A stretch of DNA of 64,000 bases from Chrysoperla carnea (lineage: Eukaryota; Arthropoda; Insecta; Neuroptera; Chrysopidae). The translations under genes were made by a program, and so were the position numbers. The notes below the pieces were generated by a model. The model worked only from the letters and a program-made list of their open reading frames with translations. It had not been told where the DNA came from and searched no databases. Location of the stretch: assembly GCF_905475395.1 (NCBI RefSeq), contig NC_058341.1:72413597-72477596 (forward strand), in the 5' to 3' direction. Below are positions 44,731 to 57,027 of the stretch, in pieces. Each line of letters starts with the position of its first letter. Within the stretch, counting starts at the first letter, position 1.

Positions 44731-46429
44731 TGTAGAATCCAGGCAGCGGCAGTTTGAACAATTAATAAATAATTAATGGAGGTGCAGAATTGATCACATT
44801 GTCGTCGCTTGTATAAGAACGAAGAAACCGATTCTACCCACATCATAATTGTAATTGTAAAGATGTAATTTAATAAAATAAAGATTAACAAATAATAATG
44901 TGGGTGGTCTCTGTGATAAGGCGTATGTCATAAAAACTGAGGCTAAACCCCATTATTATTATAAAATAACATTAAATAGTACACATTATCATACATTAAC
45001 AATATACGCAAAACAATAAAAAAAAGTGTGTTGATTTTTTTCAGGCTTACTTCAACTAGTGGTTTATGAAACATTCTAGAAAAGAAAAAAAAATTCCAGA
45101 AAAGATCCGGGAAGTTTTCGAAAATTGTTTAAGTATTTTCTTGAATTTTTTGCTCCTTCAATCAAATAAAAAAAAAGCCATCATGTAAATTAGAGATAGA
45201 AAAAAAGTTTATATATAAAATGTATTTCTTATAAAAAATTAACAACTGTTGTTTGAAATATTTTTTTCTAAACATCTCATTTTACCCGAAAAGGCGTCTC
45301 CAAAATACTTTTCTGGATTTTTTTTTCTAGAATGTTTCACAAAACTACTAGCTGAAGTTGTACACAAATACTTCAGGTAGGTAGAACATTTTTAATTGAA
45401 TTTTTTTTTTTTTTTGATGCATAGTTTTTATGTAATTTGTTAAATAAATAATTAAAACCCGCCAACTACCTCCCGCTTCCCTAAAAACGGGGTTTAGGTA
45501 CGCCCCTGTGAGGTTGATTTTATTACGAAGTGCTTAAACCCTTATAAGCAACCGTAGAAGATTCCAAAGATGCATTAATTTTTTCCTTTTAGATATTTAG
45601 TTTAATTGCACTACATGTCAACTTCAAAAAATAATTGTGGTCATAGATCTCCTGGAGACTAGTTATCGATTTTAAGTTTTTTTTGTCTAAAAAAATATTG
45701 ACAATAATAGTTAATATCATTTTACAAATCGATATTATTTATTTACACCTTTATAAAACATACACGTTAATATAAATTGGAATATTAAAAAAAAAAAAAA
45801 CGATCGTAAACGATTTTAATATTTGCTTGTTATTTTTAGCTCAAATTTTGAAATTTAATTAGGTATATACTTACGTTATTGAAATTAAAAATTTAGAAAT
45901 GAAAATGTATACTACTTACTTTTTTATGAATAATGTGTATAATAATGAAAAAGCTGTGATGAATATGGCCTTAGAATCCGGACCGCTAACTAAATCTAAT
46001 TATTCTCACTCTTCGCAGTAATGTTAATGCGAATAGTAGTAAAATTTACACAACTAAAGTATTAAAGGAAAAATTTTTTTTAACAAAATTTTACCCAAAT
46101 TTCAAACAGCTGCATCTCATGAAAAATCATCGAATTTGGAACCGCAGTAGCTCGTTTGAAAACTTGTACTTTCTAGTTTTGAAGTCTACTACTAAAAAAT
46201 TGTGTATTACCCCTTGCCGCTTTCTACGGAGGGTGGAAAGGATATGAAATGTTATCTCTAAATTTTATATAGTGTTTAGAAGCGTGTAAAAATTATAAAA
46301 ATAATTTTACAAGAAATTTGTTAAGATCAGTCGAAAGTTTGTTTATTTTTCTTGAAAATTAGCTATAAAAAACTCCCCCGTATGAGGTTTTTAAAAAACC
46401 ATCGATAACATCGATAACACATTAAGTAA
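44731..46429. repeat. Non-coding stretch containing an FB-A-family copy
   Basis: About 45020-45620 matches the FB-A family: TTCTAGAATGTTTCACAAAA, a GCATAGTTTT-type block, CCCCTGTGAGGTTGATTTT, CCTTATAAGCAACCG, ending GATATTTAGTTTAATTGCAC. The left side is a partial inverted partner. The rest is AT-rich and unassigned, with no exon. Confidence 0.5.
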
Positions 46430-46437
46430 GTAAACAC

Positions 46438-47145
46438 CAGTGGGGTAGCGAGGGGTGGGCAAGAGGGTCCATCAAGCTACGGGCGCTACTCACAAAGGCG
46501 ACAAATAGTCCACAAAACATAAAAATTGCTGCATAATTTTTATTTTTGTTATAATTAATTTCTGGAAAATATATGTATTTTAAATTTAGTGCCTGTGTAA
46601 TATAATAAATGTTAATTCGTAAATAAAAAGGAAAAAAAGGAACACTAAAAGTCTAAATCAAACTGTAATAGAAATGGCATGTATTTTCTACTGGCACGGC
46701 TGACCCAACCTGTGTTTGTCAGCACTTCCTTATTGAATCACTAGCGACTGTAGCGATTGAACTAGCCTAAATTCGGGACAAGCTATTAATAGGCAATAGA
46801 AAAATCGAAGTCTCTTTGTCAAAAATGGTATATTGATACAATACGTGTGAGAAGACGCCACAAAATGCCCGAAGGATTGGCTAGAGATAAATAATAGGTT
46901 TCTTTTGAACTAATTCTAGATTATCATATACATTTCCAAATCTAGTCTTGTTTTCTCAACTACAAATTTCTTTTTTGTCTATAATTTAAAGCCTAGCTTG
47001 AGAATATGGCTTTATTTATTTTACTTTATTTTTTTAGTAATATGCAAGTATATTTTTCATACAATATTACATGGTTTTCGAATGGGTTGGGGAGCGCTGA
47101 AAATGTATTGTGACCCGGCCTCGAGTTAAGTCCGCTACGCCACTG
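46438..47145. mobile_element. Non-autonomous hAT-type element with perfect 8-bp target duplication
   Basis: GTAAACAC is present at both 46430-46437 and 47146-47153. Between them lies a 708-bp element with 13-bp ends CAGTGGGGTAGCG and, read inward from the right, CAGTGGCGTAGCG (one mismatch). The end sequence CAGTGG and the 8-bp duplication fit the hAT superfamily. The interior has no transposase; short minus-strand frames there are not convincing. Confidence 0.85.
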
Positions 47146-47153
47146 GTAAACAC

Positions 47154-48631
47154 AAAACATTCTAGTAAGTTTAGTAAAATATTTCAATGAAAACTTATTG
47201 CTTTCAAATTTGCTTGTAATGCGAAAATTAAGGTCCAAAAAGCTCATACGGGAACTTAGTTTTTTTTAGCTTTTTATAGCCAACAAGAAAAATAAACAAA
47301 CTTTCGAGTGGTCTTAACTTTGTTGAAAAATAATTTTTAAAATTTTTTGAACGCTTTTACATTTTCATTTGAACACTTTTACATTTCTCATACTGAGGAT
47401 TGATCTTCAGTATAAAGTGGCAGGGAGTGATAAAATTTTGAGCAATAGATTCCAAAAGTAGAAAATACAAGTTTTCTAATAATGAGCATGATAAGATTTT
47501 AGATAACGCCTTCTTTTTTATAAAATGGCGGCCAGTTCTATTTTTGACATTTTTGACCAGTTCTGTTTTAAAAATGAAAAGTGGGAGAGTTATAATAACT
47601 TCAATGCGATGATTATTTCAAAAGATTCAGAAATTTAAAGCTCGTACAAGAATTTGTTTAGCTCTTTTTTAAGAAAAATATGGCACCTTTCGAATGGGAA
47701 AATCGAATGATTTTAGTAAAGAACAAATTTTGTGTTAAAAAATTTTCCCTCAGTACTTTGGTTGTGTATGCTATTAACTGGCAGCTGGATGACCGAGCTT
47801 TGCTCGTTATTTATTTTTAAAGAGACCTATGAAATGAAAAAATGTAATTTATTTTAAGTTTCCGAGAAAAAATAATGTTTTCTTAAAATGAAACCTAGCT
47901 AGATCGATTTTTTATCCCAAAACACTCTGCATACTAATCGTGTAACAACGCCATCTACTAAAACCTATCTTAAATGTTTCAGTGACGGTAAAGCAGTTAG
48001 TTGCTCCTAATTTAAAAAATGATAGTATTTCTACTCGCCAAAGATGGCCGTAGGAGTCACATTTTTCAGTTTGTTTCAGTTTTTCCTGAAACATGGATCA
48101 AATGACATTTTCTAAAAATGAAACCAAGCTAATTCGATTTTTTGCCCCAAAAAACCCTGCATACTGATTTTTATGAAAATCGTTGCAGCCGCGAGATATA
48201 ACACGAGATAATTAATGCTAAAACTACCGATTTTGACAATTTACATCAAAATAAATATCTCGAAAACAAAACGACTTTGTTTTTTTATTTATTTATTTTT
48301 TATTCCAAAAACATTCTTTTCAATTCCACTTTTTACTTTATTATATTATAAATATAATAGAGTTTTGTGATCGAACTAAAAATCGATATGGGGGTTTCAA
48401 CGGAAATATACGTTTTGAGGGTCCCTGATTCCAAAAAAGTGGTTTTTAAAAAATATTGCGTCCGTCGGTATGTCGGTATTTCTGTTACCAAGCTGGAGCC
48501 TTCAATTTTCAACCGATTTTTCTCAAACTCGGTACATTGGTTCAGTTTGGTCATAATTCCAGACGAATTTTTCATTTTTTCCCTAGACCTTTTTTTAAGG
48601 GTACTTCCCTCTAGGCCAAAACATGATTTTT
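47154..48631. other. Non-coding stretch, nothing recognised
   Basis: AT-rich DNA. Two segments near 47870-47935 and 48110-48175 resemble each other (AAATGAAACC, GATTTTTTNNCCCCAAAA, CATACTGAT-like). The overlapping frames at 48333-48669 on opposite strands have no known domain. Confidence 0.4.
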
Positions 48632-49196
48632 GGGGTTTTTTCAAAAACGGCTCTAACGATTTCGATTAAACTGGGCACAAGGCTAGACCTTAAGGTGTTC
48701 CTAGGATTGGTTTAAGCCACATATCCGGGAAAATTCGAGAAGGCCCACACCCTTGGGAAAAACTTCTTTTTTTTTGGGTTTTCTCAAAAACGGTTTAAAC
48801 GATTTCGATTAAACTAGGCACAAGGCTAGACCTTAAGGTGTTCCTAGAATTGGTATAAGCCACATACCCGGGAAAATTCGAGAAACTTCACACTCTTGGG
48901 AAAAATTTTTTTTTGGGTTTTCTCAAAGACGGCTCTAACGATTTCGATTAAACTGGGCACAAGGCTAGACCTTAAGGTGTTCCTAGGATTGGTATAGGCT
49001 ACATATCGAGGAAAATTCGAGAAGGCCCACACCCTTGGGAAAACCTTTTTTTTGGGCTTTTCTCAAAAATGGCTCCAACGATTTCAATTAAATTTGGCAC
49101 AAGGATAAACTATAAGGTGTTCCTAGGAGTGGTATAAGCCACATATCCGGTAAAATTTGAGAAGGCCACACCCTAGGGAAAACATTTCAAAATACA
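48632..49196 (+). repeat. Tandem array, four units of 139-144 bp
   Basis: Units start near 48632, 48776, 48915 and 49054. Each carries GGGTTTTCTCAAAAACGG, CTAACGATTTCGATTAAACT, GGCACAAGGCTAGACCTTAA, GGTGTTCCTAG and CACACCCTTGGGAAAA. The last unit is the most diverged. Non-coding. Confidence 0.9.
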
Positions 49197-49572
49197 GGAA
49201 AATGGGATTTTCTAGGGAGAGGCTGCGGGGACAGCAGTGAAACTTCGTATCAGGGTTAACATCAACACGGTCCTTGTTCCTGTTTACGTTCAAGTGCAAG
49301 TGCAATAAAACCTCAAAAACCGCATGATAAAATCGTATAATTATTCAAATTGTTCACTTATTCAAATAAATCAAAGAAAGAAATAAATAAAACTTAATTA
49401 AGCCAAATTAGTGCAGTTAAGAAACTAAAGATTTTCCTTGTTTTTAAATAATTCTTACAATTGGCTGCTTTCAATCAAAATATTACAAGAATAATATTAA
49501 TTTTATAATATAATAAAGTCTTCTCCGATGTTTCAGACCGTTTATTTCAATTCTGTCGAGAGGGGTATTTAA

Positions 49573-49576
<4 letters not shown>
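49197..49576. other. Short non-coding stretch
   Basis: AT-rich DNA; nothing recognised. Confidence 0.4.
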
Positions 49577-49634
<58 letters not shown>

Positions 49635-49636
49635 AA

Positions 49637-49730
<94 letters not shown>
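49577..49730. repeat. AT dinucleotide microsatellite
   Basis: Almost pure (AT)n of about 150 bp, broken once by TTATTAACTTTT near 49629-49641. The interrupting TATTAACTTTT is repeated at the right edge (about 49727), so the array has itself been duplicated. Confidence 0.95.
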
Positions 49731-49731
<1 letters not shown>

Positions 49732-52700
49732 AACTTTTGTTTGTCTAGATCGCGAGATAATCAGTTGCAAACTTCGCGATTTTGAGGGTCAAAACATGTC
49801 AAACTCACTGTCCTCCTAGCTATTTTTTACGATATATATAATATATATATATATTTAAGATATTTTCGTAATGTGCAGGGTGTCCGAAAATTACGAAGCG
49901 AATAATCAATTCGTTTTAGAATAGAATAACTAATCTGTTAAAATCAGTTCGGTTCTGAAAATGTGCGTTTTTCATGGAAACGTACACAGTTAGAAATAGA
50001 AAAGTTGATAGTATTTGATAGTTAACAGCTACAATTCACATTTGCTGTTGATATAAACTCTGTGTCGTATTTAAGTTAAATTAGTTATAATCGTTTAAAA
50101 TTTGTAATTATTTAGTCATAATTATTGTACAACCTGTATACATAATTCAATTATTCACTGTTGCGGCAAGAAACTCAAGCGATTGGTAGACTCCAAGTTA
50201 ACTTTGATTTGAAAAACTGATATAAGCTTTGAGGAATTATACGATAACATTGCTACTATAATAATAGAAAATAGATAATATTTCGAAAACCTTGGAGTTA
50301 AAGTAAGGTAACCTTTATGAAAAACACCTTTTGTTCCGTAATTTATGTCGGTTAAAGTACATAAATTACGAACAAACATATTATATAAATAATAGAACTA
50401 CTTTCTTATGCGCAATGATTGATGCGCGAATTAATTTACCTACTCGTTTGAGTATTGATTAGGAGCTCTCTTCTTTTTGGGATCTCCTAGAGTATGGATT
50501 AAATTTAAAATGTCAACAATAATGGATCCTAGATCCAATATAACCTTTAAATTATTTTGCACGTGGTGTATTTGGAAACGATATGTGAGCAAGCAGAAGT
50601 ATTTTTATTGAAAATGATCTGGTAATGTTTAATTTATTATAATTATTGGATCTTTGGAGATAGTTTGAAAGGGTTTTTATTTCAATATATGATGCATCCA
50701 TTTAAACTTTGATATACATTTAATTAAGGTTTCTTGACTAATATGTCTTAGAATTTATTAATCTTTATTTGCAAAACACTTTAAATTTTGTGTATTTACT
50801 AAATATTTGATTTTGTTATTCAGTAAACACTTAATGTGTTAAATTTAGGATACTGTACCAATTTGTAATTAATTATGATTTACATAAAATATCTTTCAAG
50901 TTTATATTATATTTGATATTGTTTAACACTTTCCTTTTGGACATTTTGTTTTGTAGATCTGAAATTCAAATCCATGCGGTAACTTTTGGAAAGTAAAGAA
51001 ATGAAGCCTTTACTTTGAACACTAAACACTACATCCAAGTTCTGATCTTAAAACCTCTGGACCTGTCAGTTTAAATATCAGGGTGGCTTTAAATAGTACA
51101 ATTATCCCGGAAAACTGTATGGGTGGGCCCTTAGCATACTTTTTAACTCGTACTCTAAATCATTTCTTAACTTCGTAACTCGTAACTTGTAAATCTTAAT
51201 TTTGATATTCATATTCTAATTTTCTTATAACCCCATTATGGGTTATCTTTCTTTTTTATTTTTGCTTCACTTTATTTTGATTATAAACCTGAGAATGAAA
51301 TAAAAAACAGGGTGTTACATTTAAAAAAACGACAAGTTTGAAACGTTCCGCGTTTTCTAACGTCCTGTATATTACGAAAATAATTTTAAAATGTACAGTC
51401 AATTACTCCCCATCTATTCCTGAAAGAAAATTTTGTTAGAATCAAGCCGTTGAGCCATAATCTTCCATGCCGTATAGCGGAAACAACACTGTATATACTT
51501 CCAAAAGAGTTTTAAAAATTTTAATACTTTGTTTGCAATAATTTCCTTGTCTAATGTGAATTACATTTCGTTTATTGAATAACTTCATAGAGTTTAAAAA
51601 ATGGGTACTGTGTGCATCATAAAAATTCACTCTCATAATTTTTTCCTTACGCGCCTAACAAAGTATAACTCAAAAATTATTATCCCTTCAATGTTCATGC
51701 AGTTTTGAAAACATTTTTTCATTCGAACTTTAATTTCTCTGATATTTACTGCTGTATGGGTAATTAGGGAAAAGTAGTCTATAATGATCCCTCAGGGTGA
51801 AATGATACCTCGTTGTTTTAAGTAAACCAATAAAGTCTTCTAGTATATTTATCGATAAATGGCTTCCGCGCAATCAAATTAATCGTTCAACAAAGACCTA
51901 TGGTGGTGTATAAGCTAATTTGTGTTTTGTACCAAAAATATTAATTTACTGTTATGATTTATGGTAAGACAAATTTCGAAGTAAAATTTCTTTTTTTGTA
52001 TTAGTTTTTGCCGGCTTACTGTTTTACTCTTGGCTTTTGTTGATTTTTAATAATATTATAACATATTTTCATAGGCATATATATTCAAATATATCGTTAC
52101 GGTTAAAATGACCCCCTTTTTATAAGCTAAAATGATCCCTATTTTGTGTGTAAAATTATAATAGATAAATGATCCCCCATCATGTAACGGATCTTGAATG
52201 TATTGATTTAGAATGTGTGAATTTACCAGTGATTTTTGTTTTCATACTAATCGTTGATGCAATGTAAAAGAACAGTTAATATTTTATGTGAACTGTTTGA
52301 TAAAAAAATACAATGGGATCATTTTACCCACTATTCTTACAAGATCAATCAAAACGAATCCTTTTGAGAAATATTGAACAGATCAAAAGAAATTGACATG
52401 CCAATATTATAACATTTGAATAGCTCAAAAATATTTCGACGTTATGCATACGTCGAATAGTTTTACTATAATAGCTTTTTCTTAGGGAGATCATTATGAT
52501 CCACCCTTCCCTAATTCTTTTTAAAAAAATTTACCATTTTTAATTCAGTTTATCCAGACAACACCTCAAAATGTAACTATGGCATACAATTTTTTGTTTG
52601 GACTTTCAGGGTGAAAACAATATCTATCTAGCAGGGAATTTAAATATATAATATGAAATAGCTATTAAATTATACCTAATATTAAATTAATTATTCATTT

Positions 52701-52775
52701 TATTTTTAATTACAAAAATAATAATTTGTTGTGTATGTGTGTGGATGGATATTAAATATTAATTGTTTGTTTCAG
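49731..52775. other. Non-coding stretch upstream of the SLC22-type gene
   Basis: Three kilobases of AT-rich DNA. CAGGGTGT motifs occur at about 49879 and 51311, as at the ends of 10644-11538, but no matching second ends were found. An upstream exon of the transporter gene must exist, but I could not locate it here with confidence. The end of this stretch (TTTGTTTCAG) is the splice acceptor of the first recognised exon. Confidence 0.45.
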
Positions 52776-53041
52776 AAGACGTAAATAGTAATGAAATTGC
52801 AATAAAAAAACCACCATCTGATATACTATTCGATACAATTGGAAATTTTGGAAAATGGCAATTTCGAATATCATTATTAATGGCATTATTGCGATTACCA
52901 ATCGCATGGTTTCAATTAGGCAATATTTTATTAGCACCGTCAGCACAATTTTATTGTAAAAAACCAATTCAATTGCAGAATATTACAAATGAATCATGGC
53001 GAGAATTTTATTCAAACAATAATAATTCTTTGAATACTTTG
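52776..53041 (+). CDS. SLC22-type transporter, first recognised exon
   Basis: The exon is bounded by TTTGTTTCAG on the left and TTG|GTAATT on the right. It enters with two bases of a split codon and leaves in phase 0. It encodes the cytosolic N-terminal DILFDTIGNFGKWQ motif typical of organic cation/anion/carnitine transporters, then a first membrane segment (about FRISLLMALL to GNILLA) and the start of the large extracellular loop. The loop has a Cys and N-glycosylation sequons (NIT, NES). No ATG precedes the motif in this exon, so an upstream exon supplies the start. Substrate is unknown. The gene continues through 53368-53548, 54791-55114 and 63683-63956. Confidence 0.85.
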
Positions 53042-53367
53042 GTAATTTTTTTATGAATTGTTATTATTTTAAGCATTAATTTTTACGAAATTTTAAACAG
53101 TTGCATAAACATAAACATTTTATAAAAAATTAACTTTTTTCATAAACCTTATAATAAAAAAGTTTTACATATGTAGCAAACTTAAGTAGACACGCTGTAT
53201 ATTACCGATTTCTCATTTAGTTCATGTATTGATGTTCGATTCAGGTACGATTTAAGCAACCGATACGCAATAGAAAACTACTATATTATTTATGCAGAGT
53301 TTCCTTACTTATACTTCTTTAATTATTCCATTGAATTTTAATTTTTTTTTAATAAATTTATTTTTAG

Positions 53368-53548
53368 GATGTGTGTCACATGCCAAATATTTCAAATATT
53401 TCCACAAATTACCAATCATGCCAATTTGGTTATGAATATAATCGAACTCAATTCCAAAGTACAATAATAACTGAATGGGATTTAGTTTGTGACCGGAAAG
53501 GATTAGTTGATTTATCTTTGTTTTTACTTATGATTGGAATATTAATAG
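53368..53548 (+). CDS. SLC22-type transporter, second recognised exon
   Basis: Acceptor TTTTTAG|GATGTG and donor ATAG|GTGAG; enters in phase 0 and leaves in phase 1. It encodes the rest of the extracellular loop, with Cys residues and NIS/NIST glycosylation sequons. The family signature TEWDLVCDR follows, then the beginning of membrane segment 2 (LSLFLLMIGILIG). The intron before it is 326 bp. The frame joins without a gap to the exons on both sides. Confidence 0.9.
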
Positions 53549-54018
53549 GTGAGAAAATCTTTAATTTTTCGAAACAATGTTCATATTTTCCAAGACCCCC
53601 GTCTTCACAGTTCTAAATAATATATCAAATAGAAATCACTTTTTTTAATCCCTCTTTCGGGTTAAAAAAAGATAAAAATACAATTTTCTAAGGAAGTTGA
53701 CTTCAAATAAAAAATAAATAAATGTTAAGCAAATACCTCACTAATAATTTTCTTCAGGACAATTATTTTTTTTAGTCAACGTCATAGGTATACTTAATTA
53801 GAAATTGCCCATTAACATCTGCTAAAAAATGCTCCTAGGTAAAAAATTAGATAAACCTATTTATTATTTATTATTTAATCTTTTATATTTTTTTGTGCAT
53901 TTTGATATCGCTTCAGATAAAAATATCTAAAAGTTGTTTTATTTTCTATATTTGTAAAAGCTATGTTCACGGCATTGGCAGAATATAAATAAAAAGGCTA
54001 ACTATTATTAAATAATTC

Positions 54019-54287
54019 CCTGATAAAAAATTTCGATTCAAATTTCCAATTCATTTCCATTGAAATTTGCAATTTGATACCATTCGTGAATTGGAACCAA
54101 TTGGAAATTTCAGACTAGTTCTATTGGAGTTAATCGAAATTAAGTTGGAATGAATTGGAAATTTTTTCCAATTAATCCGATTCATTTCAATTAAATTTCG
54201 CATCAAAATTTTAAACTGGTGTCAATTGGAATGAATCGAAAATTAGAATTGGAAATTTTCGATTTTTGAGTCGGAATTTTTATCAGG
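54019..54287. repeat. Miniature inverted-repeat element in the SLC22 intron
   Basis: The ends CCTGATAAAAA and TTTTTATCAGG are inverted. The interior is made of inverted GAATTGGAAATTT/AAATTTCCAATTC-type blocks. About 270 bp, non-coding. No clear target duplication. Confidence 0.75.
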
Positions 54288-54339
54288 AAAGAAACGATTT
54301 TATTAATTTGAAATTTTTTAAAAACGACCTTCTTTTACC

Positions 54340-54760
54340 CCGACTACGGCTATGTTTATGTGTTCCCTCATAACTTCTAAACGACTTATCATCATTTGAC
54401 AAATCATATAATATCATTGAAAGCGTCTTGATCGTTCGCTGGTTCTAAGCTATGTGACGTCACATTAAATTGAATATGGTGCAATTTATTGATCAAATGA
54501 AAGGCTATAATGAGCACTTTAAAAGTATATACATAAGTATGTTGTTATACCTCATCGCAAAATTATAATCCCAAGATAGTTTAAATTAAATAAAACTCAA
54601 AAACTAAAACCCCACCGATTACAAAATGGCTCCCCGACTCTAATGACGATTTTACTTATCAAAACAAGTTTAGATGGAAATTTTTTCTTGTTTTCATACT
54701 TTTAAAAGCTTGAATTTGTAGGCGACGGGGTTTTATTTTCTGAACTTTATTTTATTTGAA
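54340..54760 (+). repeat. Dispersed repeat R2, second copy
   Basis: It matches 31790-32330 in order: CGACTTATCATCATTTGACA, GCGTCTTGATCGTTCGCTGG, GTCACATTAAATTGAATATG, TATGTTGTTATACCTC, and a shortened hairpin (CTCTAATGACGATTTTACTT). It ends just upstream of the next exon's acceptor. Confidence 0.7.
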
Positions 54761-54790
54761 GTCGATTAATTGTTTCCATTTTATTTGTAG

Positions 54791-55114
54791 GAAATATTTT
54801 ATTTGGAATAACTGCCGATTTATACGGTCGTAAATCATCATTAATATTTGCAATTGCTGCTCAATCAATATGCGGTATAATAATGTCATTAACGCCAGAT
54901 TTCTGGGTATTCACATTATTTCGATTTTTGGGTGGTGTTGCAAATGGTGGCACTCTCACCATATCATTCGTTTTATGCATGGAAGTGGTTGGTGGAAAAT
55001 ATCGTACAATCATTCCAATATTATATCAAATTCCATTTGGATTAGGTTCAGCATTAATGGCATTACTTGGCTATTGGATACGTGATTGGCGAGAACTGCA
55101 ACTAACACTTTCTG
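54791..55114 (+). CDS. SLC22-type transporter, third recognised exon
   Basis: Acceptor TTATTTGTAG and donor TCTG|GTAAAA; enters and leaves in phase 1. It encodes the end of membrane segment 2, the major-facilitator loop 2-3 signature (GITADLYGRK), segment 3, segment 4 (FRFLGGVANGGTL, the family's conserved glycine-rich helix), the EVVGGKYRT block, and segment 5 ending in GYWIRDWRELQL. All of these are in the SLC22 family order with no stop, so the gene looks functional. The downstream intron holds Copia-2. Confidence 0.93.
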
Positions 55115-56609
55115 GTAAAACAAGATTTTTTAAGTATCTAGCTCATAAATTAAATACAGCGCCGGACCAAGGTTAGAGCAAGTGCGAAAAAAAAAAAAGT
55201 GCGCCAAATTGCCAAATGCGAAACAATTTCGCATTTTAAGTGTTGATTATTGAAATATTAGTTAATTTTTTTAAAAAAAGGCGCCGAAAAACGATCTCGC
55301 TCTATCTACATTTGGGGGTATTACCGGCGCTGATTAAATACAATTCAATATTCAAAATAACATACAATTAGAAAATTTTAAAACTTACATTTAGATGCCT
55401 GTATTTCGGTATTTATCGACACGCAAATTTATTTTATTTATCGACAGCTAATTCTGCAGGTATAAGCATTGAAATATTTCAAAAAATCCGAAACTGCTAG
55501 AACTTCTTGAGCCTGTTGCCAGTTTCTAAATAAAATTAATTGGAAAGCGGAAAGCATGAAATTTAGTTCCCGTGGTAAATTCACCAATTGTTGTGCTGAA
55601 TAAAACATAAAAGGAAACATCCGATAAACTTTGTTTTCATCATAACTCCGCCAATTTTCATTTTCTAGTTATATTTATAGTAATTTAAAAAGTGTACGGT
55701 ATACTTTTTTCAAAAAACTACAAATTTTTCTACTATTTTAATAGAAATAAAATAATAAATATTCCGAAATTAATTATTACGTTAAATACTATGATAATGT
55801 CTATTTTTGCTTAGAATTCATTCCTATTTCGATTCTCGTTGTCATTTTCAGCATAAATTTTGTCACCCTCCCACTCCCTGGACAAGATCACACAAATATT
55901 TGTTTTTAACTTGTTTAAGTGAGCTTTAAACAATGCAATCGCATAGTTTTGTAGAGTTTGATAGGGGATATCATGTTCTGATATCAGATTGAACCTAGCT
56001 CATCGGGTTGCTTAAATAGACAATTCAGATTCTAGTTATCTTTTGGAGGAAATGCGACTTAAAATATGTCATTATTGCATTTAATCAAAAGCTAATACGA
56101 TTAAAATTTATCGACAACTGTAGGTCTCAAAGTCATGGATACAGGCGAATGTCCTCTATTGTCCTTGGCCACTTTGGGCTAAGTAATTTTTGTGTCGTTA
56201 TCGTGTTTTCTTCGGATTTATTGCAATAATGACATATTTTTCATTTCCTCTGAAAGCTGACGATTTTCGAAAAAATTTTTTAGATGAAAAATGTTAGTTT
56301 TGTTATTTTGTTATCAACTTTCTAATTTAAAGTTTTATTCTACCTCTAGCCGTTTAGGATCTAAATTGACTAGTAAAGAAATCCGAAGAACTAGGGAGAA
56401 CTAGGGCTCAGAATATGATGCCCCCCATCGCACTCTGCAACTTTTTTTATTATTTATTTTATTTATTTATTTTTTTTTTTTTTTTTGATTGGTCAATTAC
56501 AAAACGAGCTATTAGTCATTATAGATTAAAATGACCCACCCTGTATATCTAAAAGGAAAAAAATGTTGCATCTTTGAAATACTCCATAGTTGTTTATTTT
56601 TATTAGGTT

Positions 56610-56614
56610 GTAAA
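56610..56614. repeat. Copia-2 target-site duplication, left copy
   Basis: GTAAA, matched by GTAAA at 61464-61468. Confidence 0.9.
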
Positions 56615-56886
56615 TATTGGTTTTATAATCGGACACTAATAATTAATTATATATTTCGTTTATTTAAATTAATTATTATAAAGAAAATTACATTCATTGT
56701 ATAACAATACACATTACAAAATCATTCATACATTCTACATTCTGTCATAAAGAACTATTACTACTATTTTCAACTATCCATGGTAGCAAAACATCGTACT
56801 ACAGTACTACAGTTTATGATATATAAACTAAGCAAAATATCGCTAAACATGATAACTGTGATGTTACGATATTAATAATTCCAACA
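56615..56886 (-). repeat. Copia-2 3' LTR
   Basis: 272 bp, identical by eye to 61192-61463. The minus strand contains TTTATATATC (possible TATA region) and TTTAAATAAACG (possible polyadenylation signal). Confidence 0.95.
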
Positions 56887-56895
56887 CTCCCCTTT
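56887..56895 (-). other. Copia-2 polypurine tract
   Basis: The minus strand reads AAAGGGGAG immediately upstream of the 3' LTR. Confidence 0.82.
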
Positions 56896-57027
56896 AACAT
56901 CACAATTGTCAACATCAAAATCATATAAATACATAGCAATACATAAATTCAATTTTCAATGCTATTCTCAGTACATGTAATACAATAAAACATTAGAAAA
57001 TTAAATATCTTAATTTTAATTGAAACA

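Larger units (their letters stand above)
53549..54790 (+). other. SLC22 intron with repeat insertions
   Basis: A GTGAG...TTTGTAG intron of 1242 bp. It contains a small inverted-repeat element at about 54019-54287 and an R2 repeat at about 54340-54760, listed separately. An open frame runs a few codons past the donor into the intron and is not coding. Confidence 0.8.

Noticed and set aside
46438..47145. Possible single gene in the region with a minus-strand frame (47026-47247)
   Set aside because: The frame crosses the end of a hAT-type element and its target duplication, so it is not a conserved gene.
48333..48669. Overlapping ~100-residue frames on both strands
   Set aside because: AT-rich, repeat-adjacent, no domain, no splice or promoter context.
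49879..51370. CAGGGTG motifs as ends of an element like 10644-11538
   Set aside because: No matching inverted end or target duplication could be paired with either motif.
53549..53616. Open frame running past the second SLC22 exon
   Set aside because: Reads through a clean GTGAG donor; the family protein continues in the next exon, not here.
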